21,468 nt of DNA from Burkholderiaceae bacterium (GTDB lineage: Bacteria; Pseudomonadota; Gammaproteobacteria; Burkholderiales; Burkholderiaceae_E), in NCBI GenBank assembly GCA_019428955.1, contig JAHYJF010000026.1:1-21468 (forward strand). Reading direction: 5' to 3'. The notes under the pieces are model-generated. The model made no database searches, was not told where the DNA came from, and saw nothing but the letters and a program-made list of their open reading frames with translations. Made by a program: the position numbers and the translations under genes. Shown one piece after another: positions 15,694 to 21,468 of this stretch. Each line of letters starts with the position of its first letter. Position 1 is the first letter of the stretch.

Positions 15694-15722
15694 GTGATGT
15701 CAATTAAGTCACACTCTATAAT
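15694..15722 (+). promoter_or_regulatory. Possible promoter of the Mla-type operon
   Basis: A perfect -10 TATAAT (15717-15722) with a weak -35 GTGATG (15694-15699) at 17 bases. Transcription would begin near 15729, about 70 bases before the permease start. Its -35 overlaps the -35 of the opposite promoter, so the two could compete. Confidence 0.5.
15698..15703 (-). promoter_or_regulatory. Possible -35 element of the kinase-regulator promoter
   Basis: A perfect TTGACA on the minus strand. With 16-base spacing the -10 would be TACCAG inside the palindrome, a poor match, as often in activator-dependent promoters. Confidence 0.4.
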
Positions 15723-15800
15723 AATTAAGCAGTTGCAACATGACGCTGCCAACTTGGCCAGTATTGGCCTGGTGCCTTGCCAACCGACCCTGGGAGCCCG

Positions 15801-16928
15801 ATGACCGTTGCGGAGCGCAACTGCTGGATCGAGCAGGCCGATGCCGGGGCGGTGCTGTACCTGGCTGGTCCGTGGCGCGTGGAAGCGCTCGCCGACCTGA
15901 AGCAGGAGCTGGCGGCGGCATTGCCTGGAGGGAGCCCTCCCCATCGGGTCGATGGCAGCGGCGTCTCGAGCATCGATACCGCCGGCGCACTGGTGCTGCT
16001 GCGCGGATTGACCCTGGCTGGCGCCAATCGCGACGAACTCGAGTTCATCGGATTCGCAGACCATCACCGGCGGGTTATCGCTCTGGTGAGCGAGCGCTTC
16101 GAGGCCACCACCGCGGTGCCGGTGCGCCGGCGCCATGGCTGGCTCGTCGCTGTCGGCAAGGGCGCCATCGAGGTTGGGCAAATGATGCTCGGCCACATTT
16201 CCTTTCTCGGCCTGATTGCGACCGAGTTCGGCCGCCTGCTGCGCCACCCGGGCGCGCTGCGGATGCGCGAACTGTTCGTGCAGCTGGGCCGCACCGGCGT
16301 GAGCGCGATCCCGGTGATCGCGCTGCTGACCTTCCTGATCGGGGTGATCGTCGCCTATCTGCTGGGCATCCAGGCCGAGCAATACGGGGCCAATATCTAC
16401 GTGGTCGACGGCGTGGCGCTGGGGATGGTGCGCGAGTTCTCGCCGCTCATTGTCGCCACCATCGTCGCGGGGCGTTCGGGGGCGGCCTTTACCGCCCAGC
16501 TTGGCACCATGAAGCTCACCGGGGAGATCGATGCCTTGCGCACCCTCGGGCTCTCGGCCGAGCAGGTACTGGTCATTCCGCGGGTGCTGGCGCTGATGCT
16601 GGCGCTGCCGCTGCTGGTCTTTGTGGGCAATGTCGCCGGACTGTGGGGTGCTATGGTGGTCTCCGAGCTGATGCTCGACATCACGGCCTTTACCTTCATC
16701 GATCGCCTCCACGCGGCGCTGGCGCCGCGCCATTACGTGATCGGGCTGGCTAAGTCGCCTGTGTTCGCGCTCGCGATCGCGGTGATCGGTTGCCGCATGG
16801 GTTTTGCGGTGGCCCGCGACACCCGCGCGATTGGCGAGAGCACCACCTCGACGGTGGTGCAGTGCATCGTTACGGTGATCGTGCTCGACGCGCTCTTCGC
16901 GGTGCTGTTCCAGGAGGTGGGCCTGTGA
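15801..16928 (+). CDS. mlaE: MlaE-family lipid ABC permease with fused STAS domain
   Basis: Inner-membrane permease of an Mla/MCE-type phospholipid transporter. The ATG at 15801 follows GGGAG by 5 bases and gives 375 residues; an ATG at 15777 lacks a ribosome site. Residues 8-100 form a STAS domain with VDGSGVSSIDTAGALVLLRG (50-69), the counterpart of separate MlaB in Escherichia coli. The MlaE domain starts near 120 and holds REFSPLIVATIVAGRSGAAF (211-230) followed by TAQLGTMKLTGEIDALRTLG, the conserved core of the family. Five hydrophobic helices are visible. Its stop overlaps the ATPase start (GTGA). The STAS fusion is known in many MlaE proteins and makes a separate mlaB unnecessary. Confidence 0.93.
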   Translation: MTVAERNCWIEQADAGAVLYLAGPWRVEALADLKQELAAALPGGSPPHRVDGSGVSSIDTAGALVLLRGLTLAGANRDELEFIGFADHHRRVIALVSERFEATTAVPVRRRHGWLVAVGKGAIEVGQMMLGHISFLGLIATEFGRLLRHPGALRMRELFVQLGRTGVSAIPVIALLTFLIGVIVAYLLGIQAEQYGANIYVVDGVALGMVREFSPLIVATIVAGRSGAAFTAQLGTMKLTGEIDALRTLGLSAEQVLVIPRVLALMLALPLLVFVGNVAGLWGAMVVSELMLDITAFTFIDRLHAALAPRHYVIGLAKSPVFALAIAVIGCRMGFAVARDTRAIGESTTSTVVQCIVTVIVLDALFAVLFQEVGL

Positions 16929-17689
16929 GTGCCGACTGGATCATCGAGGCCGAGGGCATCGTGACCAGGTTTGGCAGCAACACCATCCACGATGGCCTGA
17001 GCCTGCAGATATCCCGCGGCGAACTGGTAGCACTGATCGGCGGCAGCGGCAGCGGCAAGTCGTTGTTGCTGCGCGAGCTGATCGGCCTGCACCGGCCAAA
17101 CGCGGGTACGGTAAAGGTGCTTGGCACCGAGGTCTGGAACTGCGAGCCCGAGGAGTTGACCGCGTTGCGCCGGCGCATCGGGGTGCTGTTCCAGGACGGT
17201 GCGCTCTTTTCGACGCTCGACGTGTTGGGCAATGTCGCGGCCCCGATCCTGGAACACACCGACACCCCGCGCGAGCTGGCCAGGGCGCTGGCCCTGCTGC
17301 GCCTGTCGCTCGCCGGGCTGGGCCCGGAAGTGGCCACCAAGATGCCAAGCGAACTTTCGGGCGGGATGCGCAAGCGCGCCGCGATGGCCCGCGCGCTCTC
17401 GCTCGAACCCGAGATCCTGTTTCTCGACGAGCCCACCGCCGGGCTCGATCCGGTCGCCGCCCGGGCCTTCGACCGGCTGGTGCGCTTCCTCTGCGACGAT
17501 CTCGGCATCACCGTGATGCTGGTCACCCACGACCTCGATACCCTTTCGACCATCTCCGGTCGTGTGCTGGCGCTCGCTGGCGGCAAGGTCGTCGCCGATG
17601 GTACGCTCGGTGAGGTGATGAGTGTCGACGACCCTTGGATCCGTTCCTACTTCGCAGCGCGCGGTGAATCCGCGCTAGCCGGAGCCTGA
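16925..17689 (+). CDS. mlaF: MlaF-type ABC transporter ATPase
   Basis: Cytoplasmic ATPase that drives the MlaE permease, 254 residues. I chose the GTG at 16925 because AGGAGGTG lies just before it and the protein then begins SADWIIEAEGIVTRFG; an upstream ATG at 16790 lies within mlaE in another frame. Motifs are Walker A GGSGSGKS (39-46), Q-loop Gln90 in VLFQDGALFS, signature LSGGMRKRAAMARAL (144-158), Walker B LFLDEPTAGLDP (165-176) and switch His in LVTHDLDTL. All catalytic residues are present. GALFS after the Q-loop and the GGM signature are typical of the MlaF branch. mlaD follows after 3 bases. Confidence 0.95.
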   Translation: MSADWIIEAEGIVTRFGSNTIHDGLSLQISRGELVALIGGSGSGKSLLLRELIGLHRPNAGTVKVLGTEVWNCEPEELTALRRRIGVLFQDGALFSTLDVLGNVAAPILEHTDTPRELARALALLRLSLAGLGPEVATKMPSELSGGMRKRAAMARALSLEPEILFLDEPTAGLDPVAARAFDRLVRFLCDDLGITVMLVTHDLDTLSTISGRVLALAGGKVVADGTLGEVMSVDDPWIRSYFAARGESALAGA

Positions 17690-17692
17690 AAG

Positions 17693-18766
17693 ATGGAACC
17701 TGAAACCCGCTACACCTTCGTGGGGGCGATCGTGCTCGCCCTGGCCGCGGCGGCGGTGGCCGGCTTTGCCTGGCTCTCGAGCGTCGGCCCGGCCTCCGAG
17801 TACCTGTTCTACACCATTCGTTTCGAACGCCAGGCGCTCGATGGGGTGCAAGTGGGCGGCGATGTCACGATGCGCGGGATCAAGGTCGGCCGGGTCGAGG
17901 ACTACTCACTGACCCCGGGCAACATCAACCTCGTCGAGGTGACCATCCGGGTCGACCGCGACACGCCGGTGAGCGACAACACCGTCGCCGTGCTGGCCCG
18001 CAACTTCGTCACCGGGATCGCCCGCATCGAACTGGTTACCAGCGGTGTGCCAGGCCCGCCGTTGGTGACGGTCAAGGAGGGCGAGCGCTACCCGGTGATT
18101 CCAGAAGGCCGCTCCGAGCTGGCCCAGATCGCCGACTCGGCGAGCCGGCTGGCCCGCACCGCCGAGACCACGCTGGTTTACCTCAACGAAGTGCTCAGCC
18201 CCGAGAACCGCGCCACCTTCGACGCGGCGCTCGCTGGCGCCCGGCAGTTTGTCGATAACCTCAACCAGCGCATGGCGGCGATCGACGCCACTGCCCGCAG
18301 CCTGCGCGAGGGCGCGGCAGCGCTCGGCGAATCGTCGCGCCGGATCACCGTGGCGCTCGAGTCGGCTGCCCGGAACGTCGACCCGCTCGCCAAGGACGCC
18401 GGCAAGGTGCTCGAGGAGACGCGGGCGGCTTTGGCCGAGTTGCGCGCCACGCTTGAGCAGGGCCGGGCGGTGATCGCTTCCGCCGGATCCGCCGTGCGCG
18501 GCGGCGAGGAAACCATGCGCCAGGCCGATGCCACGCTGGCCGAATTCAGCCGGCTCGCGAGCACGCTGGAAGCCGAAACCAGAAGCATGGGAAGCAAGCT
18601 TGGCGACACCGCCGACGTCGGACTGCTCGAACTGCGCGCCACGGCGCAGGAATTGCGCAGTGCCGCAGCAATCCTGGCGCGCAGCCTCGAGCGACTTCAA
18701 GACCCGCGCGCGGCGCTGGTCGGCCCTGGTCCCGATCAACTTGGCCCCGGCGAGGTGAAGCGCTGA
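17693..18766 (+). CDS. mlaD: MCE-domain lipid-transport protein (MlaD-like)
   Basis: Periplasmic lipid-binding subunit anchored by one helix (residues 7-29). It has 357 residues, about twice E. coli MlaD (183). The MCE domain (about 38-118) contains LDGVQVGGDVTMRGIKVGRV (49-68) and TGIARIELV. After it, residues 140-345 are almost wholly helical and rich in Ala, Leu, Glu and Arg, with heptad-like spacing as in a coiled coil. Such a tail could form a tube or needle spanning part of the periplasm, as in PqiB-like and YebT-like proteins; this is inference. It overlaps the lipoprotein gene by one base (TGATG). Confidence 0.93.
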   Translation: MEPETRYTFVGAIVLALAAAAVAGFAWLSSVGPASEYLFYTIRFERQALDGVQVGGDVTMRGIKVGRVEDYSLTPGNINLVEVTIRVDRDTPVSDNTVAVLARNFVTGIARIELVTSGVPGPPLVTVKEGERYPVIPEGRSELAQIADSASRLARTAETTLVYLNEVLSPENRATFDAALAGARQFVDNLNQRMAAIDATARSLREGAAALGESSRRITVALESAARNVDPLAKDAGKVLEETRAALAELRATLEQGRAVIASAGSAVRGGEETMRQADATLAEFSRLASTLEAETRSMGSKLGDTADVGLLELRATAQELRSAAAILARSLERLQDPRAALVGPGPDQLGPGEVKR

Positions 18767-19434
18767 TGATTGGCGACAATATCCAGCTTCAAGTGTTGCG
18801 CCGCGGACGCCGGCGCGCTTCCCTGCTTGTGGGCGCCGCGGCGGTGCTGCTGGCGTTCGCCTCTTCGGGTTGTTCGATCTTGGGCGGTGACTCGCCGGCG
18901 CGCACCTGGTATGAACTGACCGACCTGCACGCGGATGCCGCGGGCGCGTCCGAGGCGAAGGGTTCTTCGCTGGTCCTGTTGATCTCGCCGGCGAGCGAGA
19001 GCAGTTTCTACGACGGCACCGCGATCGCCTTCAGCCGCCAGAGCGGCAGCCGCGCCTACTACCAGTACGCCGCCTGGACCGAACGTCCGGTCAAGCGGCT
19101 GGCGCAGATGCTCGAGCACCGGCTCGCCGCCCGCCACTCCTTTGGCACGGTGGCGCAGGCCACCGCAGGCGTGCGCGGCGATCTGCTGCTCAACTTGCGG
19201 CTCGAGGAAATCTACCTCGACGCGGCGCAACCGCCGGGCTCGGCCCGGGTGGCGGTCACGGCCGAGCTGCTCGACTGGCGCGCACGCAAGGTGATCGAGC
19301 GCAAGCGCTTTGAACGGGTGGCGACGGTGGAGAGCGACGATTCGGCCCAGGCCGCGGCCGGCTTCAATCGCGCGATCACCAGAGTGCTCGACGAACTCAG
19401 CGCCTGGCTTGAGCAACGGGCAGGAGTTCGATGA
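18766..19434 (+). CDS. PqiC-like ABC-transport auxiliary lipoprotein
   Basis: Outer-membrane lipoprotein of the PqiC/YmbA (DUF330) type that probably docks the MCE protein to the outer membrane. It has 222 residues with an Arg-rich n-region (12-17), a hydrophobic core, and the lipobox ASSGC with Cys36. Family features are the early RTWYELTDL, YYQYAAWTERPVKRLAQML and the repeated LRLEEIYLD and AELLDWRARKVIERKRF strands. No MlaC-like soluble carrier gene accompanies the operon, so the lipoprotein may take the outer-membrane role of MlaA and MlaC. The gene end overlaps convergent gph by 38 bases. Confidence 0.88.
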   Translation: MIGDNIQLQVLRRGRRRASLLVGAAAVLLAFASSGCSILGGDSPARTWYELTDLHADAAGASEAKGSSLVLLISPASESSFYDGTAIAFSRQSGSRAYYQYAAWTERPVKRLAQMLEHRLAARHSFGTVAQATAGVRGDLLLNLRLEEIYLDAAQPPGSARVAVTAELLDWRARKVIERKRFERVATVESDDSAQAAAGFNRAITRVLDELSAWLEQRAGVR

Positions 19435-20095
19435 GATCGCCGGGGGCGTCTATGAGGACATCGGCGCCCCAGACCGCTGGCGGAGCGGCATCGCCCGAAA
19501 ACCCGTAGGTGACCGCGACGGTCGCCATGCGCGCCGCTCGGCCGGCCTCGACGTCGCGCAGGTCGTCGCCGACATAGACGCAAGCCGTGGGTTCGACCCC
19601 GGCCACCTTGGCGCCGAGCAGCAGCGGTGCGGGATGTGGCTTCGCGAACTCGGCGCTGTCGCCGCCGATCGCGCAAACCGAGCGTTCGATCAAGCCGAGC
19701 TGGGTCAGGATCGGCCGCACGTAGCGTTCGTACTTGTTGCTGACCACGCCCCAGAGAATGCCGCGGCGCTCGAATTCCTCGAGCACTGCCAGCATGCCCG
19801 GGAAAAGCCGGGTGTGGACGCACATGGCCTGCTCGTAGCGCGCCAGGAATTCGTCGCGCAGCCCGGCAAAGGCCGGCTCTTCGCGGTTGACCCCGAGGCC
19901 GCGCCAGATCAGTCCGCGCGCGCCCATCGAAGCGAAGGGCCGCAGACTCGCGATCGTCATCGGTTCGAGGCCGCGTTCGGCACGCATGGCGTTAACCGGT
20001 GCGGCGAGATCCTCGGCGGTATCGGCCAGGGTGCCGTCGAGGTCGAAGAGCACTGCGCGCGGCAGCGCGTCCAGGCGGGTGTTGCGGGCTGGCAT
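19397..20095 (-). CDS. gph: Phosphoglycolate phosphatase (Gph), HAD family
   Basis: HAD-superfamily phosphatase of 232 residues that dephosphorylates 2-phosphoglycolate, a product of DNA-repair and photorespiratory-type reactions. Motif I is FDLDGTLADT, with nucleophile Asp18 and acid-base Asp20. Motif II is VVSNK, motif III the Lys in FAKPHPAP, and motif IV YVGDDLRDVEAG. A cap domain follows motif I. The pairing with ubiG, 14 bases upstream, is common in betaproteobacteria and supports gph over other HAD members, though the exact substrate is not proven by sequence. Its 3' end overlaps the lipoprotein gene on the other strand. Confidence 0.88.
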   Translation of the reverse strand: MPARNTRLDALPRAVLFDLDGTLADTAEDLAAPVNAMRAERGLEPMTIASLRPFASMGARGLIWRGLGVNREEPAFAGLRDEFLARYEQAMCVHTRLFPGMLAVLEEFERRGILWGVVSNKYERYVRPILTQLGLIERSVCAIGGDSAEFAKPHPAPLLLGAKVAGVEPTACVYVGDDLRDVEAGRAARMATVAVTYGFSGDAAPPAVWGADVLIDAPGDLIELLPVAQARR

Positions 20096-20109
20096 CAGGG
20101 CTGGGACTG

Positions 20110-20856
20110 TCAGGCGGGCTTACGGAAGGCCATCAGGTAGTTGACCGAGACGTCGCGGGCGTCGAGCCGGTAGACCTTGGTCAGCGGGTTGTAGGTCATG
20201 CCGTTCATTTCCACCAGCTCGAGGCCGCAGCGGCGCGCCGCCGCGCCGAGCTCCGAGGGTCGGACGAACTTGGCGTAGTCGTGGGTGCCGCGCGGCAGGA
20301 TGCGCAGCAGGTATTCGCCGCCAATGATCGCGAACACGAACGACTTCGGGTTGCGGTTGATGGTCGAGAAGAACAGCCAGCCGCCGGGGCGGGTCAGCTC
20401 GGCGCAGGAACGGATCACCGATTCCGGGTCGGGAACGTGTTCGAGCATCTCCATGCAGGTGACGACGTCATGCGCGGCCGGGTTCTCGGCGGCGTAGGCT
20501 TCGACCGCGACCGCGCGGTAGCTCACCGCAGCGCCGCTCTCGAGACGATGCAGTTCGGCAACCTTGAGCGACTTCTCGCCCAGGTCGATGCCCAGTACCT
20601 TGGCACCCTTGGCGGCCATCGCCTCGCTGAGGATGCCACCGCCGCAGCCGACATCGAGGATGCTCTTGCCCGCGATCGACGCCAGTTGATCGATCCACTC
20701 GAGGCGCAGCGGGTTGATCTGGTGCAGCGGCCTAAACTCGGAGTCCGGATCCCACCACTTGGCCGCGAGTGCCGAAAACTTGGCGAGCTCGGCAGGGTCG
20801 AAATTACCCGACCGGGAATCGGCGGTGGCCTGGGCGGCTGGTTTGGCAGCGGTCAT
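20110..20856 (-). CDS. ubiG: UbiG, ubiquinone 3-O-methyltransferase
   Basis: SAM-dependent O-methyltransferase that acts twice in ubiquinone synthesis. It has 248 residues, normal length. UbiG-typical segments are FDPAELAKFSALAAKWWDPD (19-38) then SEFRPLHQINPLRLEWI, motif I ILDVGCGGGILSEAMA (66-81), VTCMEMLEHVPDPESVI and GWLFFSTINRNPKSF. The start at 20856 is the first ATG after the ompA terminator. It heads a two-gene unit with gph. The presence of ubiG means the organism makes ubiquinone. Confidence 0.97.
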   Translation of the reverse strand: MTAAKPAAQATADSRSGNFDPAELAKFSALAAKWWDPDSEFRPLHQINPLRLEWIDQLASIAGKSILDVGCGGGILSEAMAAKGAKVLGIDLGEKSLKVAELHRLESGAAVSYRAVAVEAYAAENPAAHDVVTCMEMLEHVPDPESVIRSCAELTRPGGWLFFSTINRNPKSFVFAIIGGEYLLRILPRGTHDYAKFVRPSELGAAARRCGLELVEMNGMTYNPLTKVYRLDARDVSVNYLMAFRKPA

Positions 20857-20886
20857 GGTTTCTGTGCTCAGCGGAAGATAGCGGAC

Positions 20887-20892
20887 ATTGTA
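20887..20892 (-). promoter_or_regulatory. Possible -10 element for ubiG-gph
   Basis: TACAAT on the minus strand (5 of 6 consensus), 31 bases before the ubiG start and downstream of the ompA terminator. No good -35 is seen. Confidence 0.35.
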
Positions 20893-20933
20893 GACGGGAG
20901 TGCCAAGCGCGGCCCGCGACCGATCTTCGCGCG

Positions 20934-20961
20934 AAAAAAAGCCCCGCCAACTGGCGGGGCT
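20934..20961 (-). terminator. Rho-independent terminator of ompA
   Basis: On the minus strand, arms AGCCCCGCCA and TGGCGGGGCT (20952-20961 and 20940-20949) pair perfectly around a 2-base loop and run into seven T (20934-20940). It begins 18 bases after the ompA stop. Confidence 0.95.
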
Positions 20962-20978
20962 CTTCTGAAGATTGATGC

Positions 20979-21468
20979 TTACTTCATGCGGGTACCGACG
21001 ACTTCAATCTCAACGCGACGGTTCTTCGCACGGCCTTCCCTGGTCTTGTTGTCGGCCACGGGCTGCTTCTCGCCCTTGCCTTCGGTGTAGACCCGGTTGG
21101 CTTCGATGCCCTGGCTCACCATGTAGGCCTTGACGGCCTCGGCGCGACGGACTGACAGACCCTGGTTGTAGGCGTCCGGTCCGGTCCAGTCGGTGTGACC
21201 AACGGCGATGACGACTTCAAGCGTGATGGCCTTGAGCTTGCCGACCAGGTCGGTCAGCTTGGCCTTGCCTTCGGGCTTGAGCACGGACTTGTCGAAATCA
21301 AAGAAGGCGTCAGCTGCAAAAGTGACTTTCTCTGCTTTCGGGACCGGGGCCGGGGCCGGAGCCCGGGCCGGTGCAGGCGGGGGCGGGGGCGGCGGTGCTG
21401 CGGCCGGGGCCGGGGCCGGGTTCGGTGCCGGCGCGGGGGCCGGGGCGGGCTTCGGTGCCGGTTTTGGC
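20979..21468 (-). CDS. ompA: OmpA-family outer-membrane protein, C-terminal part
   Basis: The frame is open at the right edge, and 162 residues are seen. About 45 residues of Pro/Ala/Lys-rich linker come first, with a run of seven prolines. The OmpA peptidoglycan-binding domain follows: TFAADAFFDFDKSVLKPEGK, then IAVGHTDWTGPDAYNQGLSVRRAEAVKAY with the Asp and Arg that bind diaminopimelate, and ends KNRRVEIEVVGTRMK. An apparent GTG start at 21284 is an internal Val within FDKSVLK. The missing N-terminus would hold the signal peptide and either a beta barrel or another domain, which cannot be decided here. It links the outer membrane to the cell wall. A strong terminator follows. Confidence 0.93.
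   Translation of the reverse strand, partial: PKPAPKPAPAPAPAPNPAPAPAAAPPPPPPPAPARAPAPAPVPKAEKVTFAADAFFDFDKSVLKPEGKAKLTDLVGKLKAITLEVVIAVGHTDWTGPDAYNQGLSVRRAEAVKAYMVSQGIEANRVYTEGKGEKQPVADNKTREGRAKNRRVEIEVVGTRMK

Noticed and set aside
1..21468. CRISPR arrays, tRNA or rRNA genes, prophage genes, toxin-antitoxin pairs
   Set aside because: None were seen on either strand.

Overview
The window looks like chromosomal DNA of a high-GC betaproteobacterium. The gene order ompA-ubiG-gph on one strand, the OmpA C-terminal sequence and the GC-rich codon use all fit that class. Genus and species cannot be told from the sequence.

Left half (1-12052): a Tad (tight adherence) type IVc pilus locus. The leftward operon runs, in order of transcription from about 10212 down past position 1: a receiver-only response regulator, two Flp pilins in tandem, the prepilin peptidase TadV, a AAA+ ATPase that is not a standard Tad part, RcpC/CpaB, the secretin RcpA/CpaC, a small lipoprotein, a possible 21-codon ORF, TadZ/CpaE, the motor ATPase TadA/CpaF, TadB, and TadC cut by the window edge. 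Most junctions overlap or nearly touch, so it reads as one transcript. A strong hairpin lies between the second pilin and tadV. Divergent from this operon, tadE and tadG run rightward from 10463 and have visibly lower GC than the rest of the window. No tadD, tadF or rcpB is seen; tadD would be expected beyond the left edge.

Middle (12053-15800): a decayed insertion sequence of about 0.9 kb (12213-13106) with 26-bp terminal inverted repeats and an internally deleted, frameshifted and stop-interrupted IS1634-like transposase. Next comes a leftward histidine kinase and NarL/FixJ response regulator pair with overlapping genes. The region upstream of the kinase holds a perfect 7-2-7 palindrome and two divergent promoter-like elements. 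The pair may control the Tad locus, the lipid transporter, or itself; the sequence does not decide between these.

Right half (15801-19434): a four-gene rightward operon for an Mla/MCE-type lipid ABC transporter. It encodes a permease with a fused N-terminal STAS domain, the ATPase, a membrane-anchored MCE protein with a long helical tail, and a PqiC-like outer-membrane lipoprotein. Its 3' end overlaps the convergent gph gene by 38 bp.

Right edge (19397-21468): leftward gph (phosphoglycolate phosphatase) and ubiG (ubiquinone O-methyltransferase), preceded by a clear Rho-independent terminator and the C-terminal part of an OmpA-family protein with a Pro/Ala linker.

I see no wholly new system. 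The most unusual points are the AAA+ ATPase with a winged-helix-like N-terminus inside the Tad operon, the receiver-only regulator at its head, and the micro-ORF coupled to tadZ.
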